NCBI GenBank assembly: GCA_027490225.1
Contig: JAIXYK010000063.1
Coordinates: forward strand, 62,001 to 126,000
Direction: 5' to 3'
From: Bacteroidota bacterium
Lineage (GTDB): Bacteria; Bacteroidota; Bacteroidia; M30B66
Length of the DNA: 64,000 nt
The position numbers were made by a program, and so were the translations under genes. Every line of letters begins with the position of its first letter. Positions within the stretch are counted from its first letter, which is position 1. Positions 8,648 to 16,813 of the stretch are shown in pieces. The notes under the pieces were generated by a model that did no database searches, was not told the origin of the DNA, and saw nothing but the letters and a program-made list of their open reading frames with translations.

Positions 8648-9592
8648 TTAAACAGCTGAAGAATTTACCATACCATCATAAACATCCATTACTTCTTTTA
8701 CAGCAACAGCGCTATCTGCCAATAATTTCTTTTCATCCTCATTTAACTTCAATTCGATGATTTCTTCAATTCCGTTTTTACCAAGTTTTACTGGTACACC
8801 GAGATAAATATCTTTCAAACCATATTCACCTTGTAACCATGCGCAACATGGGAATATTCTTTTTTGGTCTCTTACAATTGCTTCAACCATTTGCGCTGCA
8901 GCGGCTCCTGGAGCATACCAAGCGGAAGTTCCCATTAGGTTTACCAATTCTCCTCCACCTTTCTTTGTGCGCTCAATAATAGCGTCTAATTTATCTTGGG
9001 CGATTAATTCTGTAACAGGAATTCCTGAAACTGTAGTATATCTTGGTAATGGAACCATTGTATCTCCATGTCCTCCCAATAACATTGCTTGAATATCTTT
9101 TGGAGAAACATTTAAAGCCTCTGCTAAAAATGCACGGTATCTGGCAGTATCTAAAATACCAGCCATACCAAACACACGGCGAGGATCTACCTTAGCTGTC
9201 AAATATGCTACATAAGTCATTACATCTAAAGGATTAGAAACGACTACAATCTTTGCATTGGGAGAATATTTTATCACATTCTCTGTAACAGATTTAACAA
9301 TTCCGGCATTGGTTGCAATTAAATCATCACGGCTCATTCCTGGTTTACGTGGAAGCCCAGAAGTAATAACCACTACTTCAGAATCTGTGGTTTTAGAATA
9401 ATCGTTAGTATATCCTACTACACGTGAATCGTATAAATTTATTGGAGCAGTTTGCCACATATCTAAGGACTTTCCTTCAGAGATACCTTCTTTAATGTCT
9501 ATTAAAACTACTTCGTTTGCAAGTTCTTTTTCTGCAATTACGTTTGCACAGGTTGCTCCAACATTACCTGCTCCGATTACTGTTATTTTCAT
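8648..9592 (-). CDS. mdh: Malate dehydrogenase (NAD-dependent, LDH-like)
   Basis: A 314-residue malate dehydrogenase of the LDH-like type. It has the NAD-binding GAGNVGATCA (residues 7-16), the VVITSGLPRKPGMSRDDL substrate loop with its Arg residues, VSNPLDVMTYV, and the catalytic His in LLGGHGDTMVP. The reaction is malate + NAD to oxaloacetate + NADH in the citric acid cycle. Arg in the LPRKPGMSR loop fits malate rather than lactate. Length is typical. The gene is alone on its transcript, with a strong terminator 22 bases downstream. Confidence 0.95.
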   Translation of the reverse strand: MKITVIGAGNVGATCANVIAEKELANEVVLIDIKEGISEGKSLDMWQTAPINLYDSRVVGYTNDYSKTTDSEVVVITSGLPRKPGMSRDDLIATNAGIVKSVTENVIKYSPNAKIVVVSNPLDVMTYVAYLTAKVDPRRVFGMAGILDTARYRAFLAEALNVSPKDIQAMLLGGHGDTMVPLPRYTTVSGIPVTELIAQDKLDAIIERTKKGGGELVNLMGTSAWYAPGAAAAQMVEAIVRDQKRIFPCCAWLQGEYGLKDIYLGVPVKLGKNGIEEIIELKLNEDEKKLLADSAVAVKEVMDVYDGMVNSSAV

Positions 9593-9708
9593 ATTTGAAT
9601 TGTGATGTATTTATTATTACTGCCTTAATGCGGGTGCTAAATTATAAATTAACCGCTTGTAAACTATCAAGTTTTAATTTTTTAATCATGAATAATTAAG
9701 TGAATAAA

Positions 9709-9716
9709 TACCTTTG
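9709..9716 (+). promoter_or_regulatory. Possible -7 box of the MscS gene
   Basis: TACCTTTG fits TAnnTTTG and lies 20 bases before ATG 9737. I see no clear TTG at the expected upstream distance. Confidence 0.4.
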
Positions 9717-9736
9717 TCTTTTATCTCCCAAAATCG

Positions 9737-10576
9737 ATGGCAATAAAAAAACAATATAAAACCATAATTCTTTTAACGCTTATTCTGATTGTCTCCGAAC
9801 TTATTTACTTAGGGTTTAGAGAAGAGATCATTACAATTGATCCTGTAATTATAAAGTTTGTTGAAGTATTTCTCACACTGATTATTTCATTATTGATTAT
9901 TTCTGTGATACTTAGATTTACCAGTAACAGGGTATGGACAATGTTTGAGAAAGAGATGGAATTAGAACAAAGAATAATTATCTCGAAATTATATTCTGTT
10001 TCATTATACAGTTTAGCTCTTCTCATTACATTTTGGAAGGCCGGAGTTTCATTAGGAAATCTTACACTTTTTATAGGTTTAATTGCTACGGGATTTGCAT
10101 TCGCAATTCGTGATTTACTACTTTCATTTTTTGCTTGGTTTATCATTCTAAACAAAAAACCCTTTCAAATGGGCGATTACATTAAAATTGGCGAAGAAAG
10201 CGGATTGGTAACAAGAATTGGAACTTTCTTTTTCAGATTAGATCTTCAAGCAAATGATGAATTTATTAAAATTCCCAACAGCCAGATAATGACAAAGTCT
10301 ATTTTTAACCGAGGCGAAGGAAAATTTAGAGAGGAAATAAAATTTGCCCTTAAGCATATACCTGAAGACTTGGAACAAAAGCTGAATATATTAAGTACCT
10401 TTATTAGAACCCGTTCTATTTTTAAGGAAAATGTAAAATCAACTCTAATAAGCGATACACTTGGTTGGTACATTTATATCTCCTACCCCACTAACTTTAA
10501 ACAAGACCATTTAAAAGCTGCAATTTTCATTGAGGCTCATAGATTATTTGAACAAGAGCTTAAATTAACACAATGA
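9737..10576 (+). CDS. MscS family mechanosensitive ion channel
   Basis: A 279-residue small-conductance mechanosensitive channel homolog. The first 150 residues hold about four hydrophobic helices (about 8-25, 37-60, 85-102 and 108-140). The last is the pore helix with small residues (GFAFAIRDLL) and the conserved break before the cytoplasmic domain. The beta domain follows with FQMGDYIKIG, then FVxIPNSQIM-like FIKIPNSQIM. These are hallmark MscS motifs. The family releases solutes on osmotic downshock. The gene overlaps the next one by 4 bases (ATGA), so the two are translationally coupled. Confidence 0.9.
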   Translation: MAIKKQYKTIILLTLILIVSELIYLGFREEIITIDPVIIKFVEVFLTLIISLLIISVILRFTSNRVWTMFEKEMELEQRIIISKLYSVSLYSLALLITFWKAGVSLGNLTLFIGLIATGFAFAIRDLLLSFFAWFIILNKKPFQMGDYIKIGEESGLVTRIGTFFFRLDLQANDEFIKIPNSQIMTKSIFNRGEGKFREEIKFALKHIPEDLEQKLNILSTFIRTRSIFKENVKSTLISDTLGWYIYISYPTNFKQDHLKAAIFIEAHRLFEQELKLTQ

Positions 10577-11712
10577 AATACCTAATTCTACTTGCAGTAT
10601 TCCACTTTCAAAATTTGTTTTCCCAAAGTTTGAATGAAAGTATTATAAGCAATTTACCAGCTGTTTTAAATGAATCGTCTGGATTAGAAAGAGATGAACA
10701 GGGAAACTTTTGGTCGCACAACGATTCAGGAGGAGAACCAGAATTGTATCATTTCTCTGAAGATGGTACATTGCTACATACCCTAAAAATCTCAAATGCC
10801 GAAAATATTGATTGGGAAGACATTACACTTGCTTCTAATGGCAGAATGTTTATTGGGGACTTTGGAAATAATGGGAATGACAGAGAAGACTTAAAAATCT
10901 TGATTGTAAACATCAATAACTTAAGTCCAGGATTTAACTTAAGAAACGCTTCAACTATTAATTTTTCCTATGCAGAGCAAACTGCTTTTCCTCCAAACAA
11001 TAACAAGAAAAATTTTGATGCAGAAGCTATGGTTTATAAAAATGATTCTATTTTCATTTTTACTAAAAATAGAACGCAACCTTTTGATGGAAAGTGTTAC
11101 CAATATTATCTCCCAGCAATTCCAGGAAACTATCAAATAAACCGCTCAGATACTTTATTTATTGCAGGTGCTGATGTAGAATCACGTGTAGTTGGGGCAG
11201 ATTTTGATTCAATTACCAATAAACTCGCTTTGTTGACTTCAACAAAAGTCTTGATTTTTCAGCCTAATACAAGCAATACACTTTTAAGTAATACATCAAC
11301 TATAAGGTCTTTCATAGATATTACTCAAAAAGAAGGTATTTGCTGGGGCGATTCTTGTAAACTTTATTTTTCTGATGAGTACGTTGAAGCTTTAAATGTA
11401 GGAGGGAAATTATATAATGCTGAATTGTGCGCCGCTTTAGGAAATAAAAAAGTTGAGAATCCTGAATTTGTAATTTACCCCAATCCTTCAAATGAAACTA
11501 TTTTTATAAAACTCAATAAATCTGTTTCTGAAAAGAGGAACATAACCGGTGAATTACTTACAAGTAATGGTGAATTTGTAAAAATAATGCAGTGGAATAT
11601 AACTGAAAATAAAGGTCATGTAAACACACAAAACCTGCCTAAAGGTCTATATTTATTGCATCTTAAAGAAAATGGAATGAATCTTAAATTTTTAAAAGTG
11701 CTCATCAATTAA
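10573..11712 (+). CDS. T9SS-sorted beta-propeller-like secreted protein
   Basis: A 379-residue exported protein with a short signal peptide (MKYLILLAVFHFQNLFSQ). The body has ESSGLERDEQGNFWSHNDSGG and IDWEDITL with MFIGDFGNNG, a pattern seen in six-bladed-propeller, SdiA-regulated-like proteins. I infer an extracellular propeller with unknown ligand. The C-terminal 80 residues are a T9SS type A sorting domain (VIYPNPSNETIFIKL, ending LKFLKVLIN), so the protein is exported by T9SS and attached at the surface or released. Its ATG overlaps the MscS stop. The 195 bases after it up to the response regulator hold no gene or clear terminator. Confidence 0.8.
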   Translation: MKYLILLAVFHFQNLFSQSLNESIISNLPAVLNESSGLERDEQGNFWSHNDSGGEPELYHFSEDGTLLHTLKISNAENIDWEDITLASNGRMFIGDFGNNGNDREDLKILIVNINNLSPGFNLRNASTINFSYAEQTAFPPNNNKKNFDAEAMVYKNDSIFIFTKNRTQPFDGKCYQYYLPAIPGNYQINRSDTLFIAGADVESRVVGADFDSITNKLALLTSTKVLIFQPNTSNTLLSNTSTIRSFIDITQKEGICWGDSCKLYFSDEYVEALNVGGKLYNAELCAALGNKKVENPEFVIYPNPSNETIFIKLNKSVSEKRNITGELLTSNGEFVKIMQWNITENKGHVNTQNLPKGLYLLHLKENGMNLKFLKVLIN

Positions 11713-11907
11713 GCTTTTTATAAACATTTTGACATGTATAATATCTTATGTTTTTTGCTTGTTTGTATCAGAAAACTTTAGCTATTTTACACTCTTGCAA
11801 AGAACCTAACACTCCTAGCCTGAATTTTATTGAGTAATTCTATGGAAAGCCGAAACATTTATGTGATTTGCTCGAATAACTTGCTGTTTTGATAAAATAA
11901 TTATCGC

Positions 11908-12336
11908 ATGAAAAAAGATGTTACCGCAAAAATATTTATCGTTGAAGATGAGCCTTTCTTCGCTAATCTTATTAACTACGATTTAGAGGCAAACTATTAC
12001 GATGGTATAAATGTATATTTCAACGGAGAAGATGCAATTGAAAACTTAGCGCTTAATCCGCGGGTTGTAATTTTAGACCATAAATTACCTGGTATTTCAG
12101 GACTAGAAGTTTTGAAAAAAATTAAAGCATTTAACCCAGATATTCATGTTATATTTTTGTCTGGTTCTACAGCCATGGATACTCAAATTAGCGCTTTCAA
12201 AAACGGTGCTCATGATTTTATTATTAAAAATGAGAACGCATTTGAAGAAGTTAGAGGATTATTGAAAAAGATTTTCAATGACACAGTAGACAGTTCTGGT
12301 GAGTTAAAAGTAAAAAATTATCCAGGAAGAAATTAA
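11908..12336 (+). CDS. Orphan response regulator receiver domain protein
   Basis: A 142-residue single-domain CheY-like receiver. The acidic pocket is in IFIVEDEP, the phosphorylated aspartate is D57 in VVILDHKLPG, the Thr/Ser position is in FLSGST, and the conserved Lys is in DFIIKNE. No DNA-binding or output domain is attached, and no histidine kinase is nearby. It probably signals by protein contact or acts as a phosphate sink. A terminator follows at once, so it is the end of its transcript. Confidence 0.88.
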   Translation: MKKDVTAKIFIVEDEPFFANLINYDLEANYYDGINVYFNGEDAIENLALNPRVVILDHKLPGISGLEVLKKIKAFNPDIHVIFLSGSTAMDTQISAFKNGAHDFIIKNENAFEEVRGLLKKIFNDTVDSSGELKVKNYPGRN

Positions 12337-12353
12337 TTCTTCTACAATTCTAT

Positions 12354-12391
12354 ATGGAAAGCTCATTACGTTGTAGTGGGCTTTTTTTATT
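12354..12391 (+). terminator. Intrinsic terminator after the response regulator
   Basis: AAAGCTCATTAC and GTAGTGGGCTTT pair (with G-U pairs) around a tiny loop and are followed by a T run. It lies just after the response regulator stop. Confidence 0.7.
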
Positions 12392-12644
12392 TTGATAAGA
12401 ATTCAAGACTTCCCAAACAATTCAACCTGTATAATAATTGCGCTTTTAATCGAACTTAAAAATTTGGGTATCTTTTTAAATGATGTTCCGCTTCAAAAAG
12501 CAAACTTCACAAAATCAAACCGACTACAGAATACAATTACAAATTGCAAGAAGAATATTTCGTTTTCGGGAAGTTAAAAGTGCTAAAACTATTGATGTAA
12601 TAGCTTCCAATAATTCAAAAAATATAGTTCGATTTAAGCCAAAT
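12392..12644. other. Intergenic region, no gene seen
   Basis: About 250 bases between two terminators. Two overlapping 61-codon ORFs on the plus strand have no recognisable features, signal or start context, and I do not call them. I see no promoter or repeat. Confidence 0.4.
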
Positions 12645-12680
12645 AAAAGAGCCTTCCTCAAATAATTGAAGAAGGCTCTT
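12645..12680 (-). terminator. Intrinsic terminator of the 498-residue T9SS protein
   Basis: The arms AAGAGCCTTC and GAAGGCTCTT form a perfect 10-base stem with a loop of about 14 bases, followed by TTTTATTT on the minus strand. Confidence 0.85.
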
Positions 12681-12702
12681 AACAAAGATTATTTATTTCT
12701 TA

Positions 12703-14199
12703 TTAGTTTTTCAATAAACGCTCAACAGCTTTAAAGCCGTTTGCTTCAACTGAAATTGTATAAACTCCTGCTTTTAAACCTTGTAAGTTCATATTGTGAT
12801 TGATAACACTGTTAGAAGCTGCATTTAAAGTTTCAGATTGTACTTTACGACCTGTCATGTCAAAAATGTTTATTACATAATTTTGATCAACACTTGCAGT
12901 TTCAATATTTAATGTTACAGTTTCATTAGCTGGATTTGGATAAACTCCTAAGAAAAATGCAGAACCATCTTCATCAGGAATATTGTTTTGGCCCATTTCT
13001 GCAAATTTACCACCGTTAGTAATCGATTGACAAGGATAAGCAATTACACCATCCACATCATAACCATCTGCTGCACCTGGGAAACGAGAGCTAGAGCGTG
13101 TAGATTTATCAATAATTTTTAAATAACGGATTGTGCGAACACCTCCAGATAAAGGCATATTTCCAAAATCTAAACTACCATCGCGGCACAAACGACCTGC
13201 AGGCAATGAAGCCGGCTCGTTAGATGATGGATCTGCTAATAATAAAGTAAAATTAACTCCATCATTAGAACCATAAAACTCAGCAATTTCAGGATAATTA
13301 TCGCAAGATCTTCCAGCATTATCATTAAATGTCGTTTCATAAACATACAAATCTGGACCAGTTACATCAAATACTGTGTAATCGAATTTTAATGTAATTT
13401 GACCTTCTTCTACACTAGCTGTGCTAGCTCTATCGAATCCTAAAGAAACGAAATTAGGAGTTGCAGCAACATCAGACATTTGAGGCATTAAAGTACCTTT
13501 ACTAGCATCACGTCTGTTTAAAGCAGGTAAGTTATTACTACCTTTCATGGTCCCTTGAATGAAGTTTTCAAATCCAGTTGCGAATATTGGTGAACCTGGA
13601 GCATTTGGAACAATAGTACTTGCATAATTAGCACGTGCACCGTCAACGTCAAATCCATCAGCATTTGGAGCAAAACTTCCATTTGGAGAAACATCTACGA
13701 TTTGCAGATACAATGCCCATGGCATGTTAGCAGGCAAATCAAAACCGAAATTTTGACATGCATTTGTAACAACTTTTACCCAGTTGCAGCCATCTTGAGA
13801 AATATATGCATCTGCATATTCTGGCCAAGTTCCGCAATTTGGTGTATTGTATGATGTTTCAAAAACTTCTACATCAATACCTTCACCTTGACCAATTGGC
13901 TGTGAGAAATTTAAAATGATGTTACCACCAAATCCTAATGATGTAAAATTTACAGTTGATGAATTTCCAGCAACTTCGCCCATATCAATATCACTGTCTT
14001 GAGGAATTCCAATTGCATTCGCATCATCTGTTCTACCCGGAACAACAAGATCAACTTGACCTAAGCCGTCAGCTGTAGTTCCTGGTGTATAAGTACCTGA
14101 TGTAGGATATACTGGCTGCGCAAAAGCACTTACCAAGCCTAAGCCAAACATCGCAATTCCTGTTAAAACAGGCATTTTAATTTGTGTTAAGGTTTTCAT
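12703..14199 (-). CDS. T9SS surface protein, paralog 1 of 3
   Basis: A 498-residue exported protein with a signal peptide (about residues 1-27, ending AFAQP). The body has two copies of a domain of about 150 residues (about 40-200 and 225-400). Shared motifs are VSLGF or TSLGFGG, a Phe/Tyr-Glu-Thr motif (VFETSYN, VYETTFN), a Cys-Tyr/Trp-Pro-Glu motif, and ADGxDVDG at the end of each copy. The C-terminal T9SS type A domain starts at VYPNPANETV and ends VERLLKN. The Asp-rich ADGYDVDG ends suggest metal binding (inference). Unlike its two neighbours it lacks the N-terminal MCS...W domain. It has its own promoter and terminator. Role unknown; a surface or matrix protein is likely. Confidence 0.82.
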   Translation of the reverse strand: MKTLTQIKMPVLTGIAMFGLGLVSAFAQPVYPTSGTYTPGTTADGLGQVDLVVPGRTDDANAIGIPQDSDIDMGEVAGNSSTVNFTSLGFGGNIILNFSQPIGQGEGIDVEVFETSYNTPNCGTWPEYADAYISQDGCNWVKVVTNACQNFGFDLPANMPWALYLQIVDVSPNGSFAPNADGFDVDGARANYASTIVPNAPGSPIFATGFENFIQGTMKGSNNLPALNRRDASKGTLMPQMSDVAATPNFVSLGFDRASTASVEEGQITLKFDYTVFDVTGPDLYVYETTFNDNAGRSCDNYPEIAEFYGSNDGVNFTLLLADPSSNEPASLPAGRLCRDGSLDFGNMPLSGGVRTIRYLKIIDKSTRSSSRFPGAADGYDVDGVIAYPCQSITNGGKFAEMGQNNIPDEDGSAFFLGVYPNPANETVTLNIETASVDQNYVINIFDMTGRKVQSETLNAASNSVINHNMNLQGLKAGVYTISVEANGFKAVERLLKN

Positions 14200-14223
14200 G
14201 TGTTAAAAGGTTTAAATTTGAAC

Positions 14224-14254
14224 CAAATGTATATAACTCAAAACATTCTTACAA
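14224..14254 (-). promoter_or_regulatory. Promoter of T9SS paralog 1
   Basis: On the minus strand TTG (14252-14254) is 20 bases from TACATTTG (14224-14231). This is the best match to the Bacteroidota promoter pattern in the window. The leader is about 20 bases. Confidence 0.65.
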
Positions 14255-14577
14255 CATGATTTGAATCATAAATTAACACATAGCGAGTGTTAATATTATT
14301 AATAATATATATATATTACATACAATACTATAATGGTATTATAGATATTATAAAATACACTTATTGTCAACTAAAATTTATGTTATTCTTACATATAAGT
14401 TATTAACACTTCTAGGTTAAATAAATAGTATTAATACCTATATGTTCAGAATTTTTAAAAAAATGTTCACATTTCTCATTATACAAATACTTATTATTCA
14501 GATAATTATAAATATATGTAAGTTTTTAGCACAATTGAGATTTATTGAAAACCAATAACATTGGAGTGACCAACAAA
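14255..14577. other. Very AT-rich intergenic region
   Basis: About 320 bases with no gene, dominated by TA-rich runs (for example near 14300-14345). I see no repeat unit or conserved structure in it. It separates paralogs 1 and 2. Confidence 0.5.
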
Positions 14578-14609
14578 AAAAGAGGCTATCTTTTCAAGAC
14601 AGCCTCTTT
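14578..14609 (-). terminator. Intrinsic terminator of T9SS paralog 2
   Basis: AAGAGGCT and AGCCTCTT arms with an inner TCTT/AAGA pairing form the stem, and the minus-strand product ends in a long T run. Confidence 0.85.
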
Positions 14610-14632
14610 GCTACTAATTAAATATTTAACTA

Positions 14633-16645
14633 TCAATTCTTTATCACTTTTAAGCTTTGTTTCTGTCCTGCAGACTCTACAGTAACAATGTAAACTCCTT
14701 TCGGAAATGCAACTCCACTTACATCATGTGTGTATTTTGTATTCCGAGGAACAGTAAATTGGTCTTTAAAAACTTGTTGACCCACAGAGTTAAATACGCT
14801 CAAGTTAACTTTCTCATCAACCGAACCTGATTCATAGTTTACAGCAAATACATCTTTAAATGGATTCGGAGAAACACTCATCAAAGCTACTTCATCTGGC
14901 GTTGAAATATTGTCGTAAGCGCTAATTCTTGTTTGCTGTCCGCATTCGGTGCTTAAAACAATTACTCCATCTAAATCATATCCATCGGCAGAATTCGGGA
15001 ATGAAGTTGCCGGTGAACGATCTGTTATTCTTAAATACTGTATCGCATAAACCCCATCTTCTATATCCATTTCACCGTCTTGACAAACTTCTCTCATAGG
15101 GAAATAAGTAACTCCATCTAGTGAACCTTCGAACATTGCCGCTTCAGGATAGGCTTCACAACTAGGAGCTCCAAAAGAAGTTTCAATTGCTTTTAAATCG
15201 TTTCCTGGTTTGTTGAAAATCACAAAATCAAATTTCAACACCAATGAACCAGTAAAACCAAGTGAAACAAAGTTTACTCCAATGTCATTGTTTTGCGGAA
15301 TTCCCAAAGCATTTTCAGCATTAATTCTCGTATTATGAATAGGAGTGCCATTTTTACGTGTTCCTTGATTGTATTCAATAACATCTTGAGCAGAACCTGC
15401 TACTAATCCATCATTTACAGGATTTGCTGCAGCTCCATTCAAACATTCCACACCATCAACATCATAACCGTCTGCTACTTCATTATAAAAAGCATGAGTA
15501 ACATCGCTAACATCTCTTAACTTAATATATTGAGCCCAGCTCATTACACCTAAATCGAAAAATGCATCTTGACATCTTGTTCCTAGATAAATGAAATTGC
15601 AACCATCCTGTGATGCGTAAGCTTCGATTTTTTCAGGGTATCTCGCGCAAGTTCTATTACCAAAAGTTGTTTCTGTAACCTTTATGTCATCTCCTTCTCC
15701 GTTTGCAATAGGTGAAGCAAATTTTAAAACTATCTCCCCTCCAAAACCTAATGCTACAAAGTTCAAAGTATTGTCGTTTTGAGGCGCTCCTAAAGCTCTT
15801 GAAGAAACTCTTCTTTCAGCAGCTACAGGTTGGCCATCATTTCTTTTTGTAGGTGTGTAAGAAACCACTTCTGTAATATAACAACCAGAAAGAGCACAAG
15901 TTTCGTTTGATGCAACTGTAATTACCTCATGCCAAACTAAATTAGAACCATTTCCTTCATTATCGTCGTCGTCATTATCGTCGTCGTCGTCATTATCGTC
16001 GTCATCATCATCATCGTCGTCGTCATCATCGTCATCATCGTCATCATCGTCATCATGGTCGTTATGGTTCCCGTTGTTGCCATTTCCGTTTCCGTTGTTG
16101 CCATTTCCGTTGTTTCCGTTATTACCATTTCCGTTTCCGTTGTTGCCATTTCCATTGTTTCCGTTATTACCGTTTCCTTCATTGTCATCATCATCGTCGT
16201 CATCATCATCATCGTCATCATCATCGTCGTCGTCATAATCTCCTTCATCGGTTTCATTATTACCTTCATCAGTTTGCCAGCGAATCCTTACTGAGTTTGG
16301 CCCAGGCATTACAGGTGTTGTGAAAGTTGTCTCTCCCGGATTTGCTACAATAAGTCCTGTAACAAAATTTGGATAAACATCCCAAGAAACAGCTATACTT
16401 TCGGTATTACTATTAACGATTTTCCAGTGCTTTTCTAAAGAAGGATTAGGTGAACACATCGCAATTAACTGCAATGGTTGTTGCGCATTTTCACTTGCGA
16501 TAGATTTTTTGGAAGAAAAAAGATTAAAGTAAATCAATCCTCCAACTACTGCAATTACTAACATTCCTGCGGTACCAACGAGCAATCGTCTTCTTAAGGA
16601 AGCTTTTAGTGCATTTTTGACTCTGAGAGTAGGTTTATTATTCAT
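14633..16645 (-). CDS. T9SS surface protein with Asp tracts, paralog 2 of 3
   Basis: A 670-residue protein of unusual build. The N-terminus has a long basic segment (LRVKNALKASLRRRLL) and then one hydrophobic helix (about residues 22-43), so it is an atypical signal or an anchor. Next is a domain of about 70 residues shared with paralog 3 (starting near MCSPNP). A low-complexity linker of about 97 residues follows (about 137-233): a run of Asp, a Gly/Asn repeat, and a second longer Asp run. Then come two copies of the domain shared with the other paralogs, each with ADGYDxDG at the end, and a T9SS type A sorting domain (VSPNPFKDVF to LKVIKN). I prefer ATG 16645 to 16666 because its leader (AAACCTTTTA) resembles that of paralog 1. 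Function is unknown. Confidence 0.78.
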   Translation of the reverse strand: MNNKPTLRVKNALKASLRRRLLVGTAGMLVIAVVGGLIYFNLFSSKKSIASENAQQPLQLIAMCSPNPSLEKHWKIVNSNTESIAVSWDVYPNFVTGLIVANPGETTFTTPVMPGPNSVRIRWQTDEGNNETDEGDYDDDDDDDDDDDDDDDDDNEGNGNNGNNGNGNNGNGNGNNGNNGNGNNGNGNGNNGNHNDHDDDDDDDDDDDDDDDDDDDDNDDDDDNDDDDNEGNGSNLVWHEVITVASNETCALSGCYITEVVSYTPTKRNDGQPVAAERRVSSRALGAPQNDNTLNFVALGFGGEIVLKFASPIANGEGDDIKVTETTFGNRTCARYPEKIEAYASQDGCNFIYLGTRCQDAFFDLGVMSWAQYIKLRDVSDVTHAFYNEVADGYDVDGVECLNGAAANPVNDGLVAGSAQDVIEYNQGTRKNGTPIHNTRINAENALGIPQNNDIGVNFVSLGFTGSLVLKFDFVIFNKPGNDLKAIETSFGAPSCEAYPEAAMFEGSLDGVTYFPMREVCQDGEMDIEDGVYAIQYLRITDRSPATSFPNSADGYDLDGVIVLSTECGQQTRISAYDNISTPDEVALMSVSPNPFKDVFAVNYESGSVDEKVNLSVFNSVGQQVFKDQFTVPRNTKYTHDVSGVAFPKGVYIVTVESAGQKQSLKVIKN
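15947..16237 (-). repeat. Asp-tract / Gly-Asn / Asp-tract coding repeat
   Basis: A low-complexity stretch in paralog 2. GAY codons make two poly-Asp blocks, flanking a block of GGN and AAY codons with a period of about 12 residues (Asn-Gly-Asn-Asn-Gly type). The mix of GAT/GAC and AAT/AAC shows the tract is not a pure nucleotide microsatellite. Such tracts are prone to slippage and assembly error. Confidence 0.9.
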
Positions 16646-16763
16646 TATAAAAGGTTTAATCTCCATTATGGAGTGTTTGCCTTTTAGACGAACCGCCTAT
16701 TCTTTAGTTTCACTTCAATTCAATAACGCATTGTAAGATTAAAGTTGAAAATGTGTAAAACAA

Positions 16764-16794
16764 AAAAGGCGACTTCTTTAGGAAGCCGCCTTTA
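16764..16794 (-). terminator. Intrinsic terminator of T9SS paralog 3
   Basis: AAAGGCGGCTTCC and GAAGTCGCCTTT arms around a short loop are followed by TTTTTGTTTT on the minus strand. Confidence 0.85.
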
Positions 16795-16813
16795 ATATTG
16801 AACTATATGTGTT

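Noticed and set aside
12392-12665. Two overlapping 61-codon plus-strand ORFs
   Set aside because: No recognisable features, no promoter, and the second runs into the terminator of the neighbouring gene.
15937-16294. Two ORFs over the Asp tract (Met/Thr-rich minus frame and Val/Ile-rich plus frame)
   Set aside because: Both are frame shadows of the GAY/GGN/AAY repeat in the T9SS gene; the Val/Ile-rich one mimics a membrane protein by composition only.
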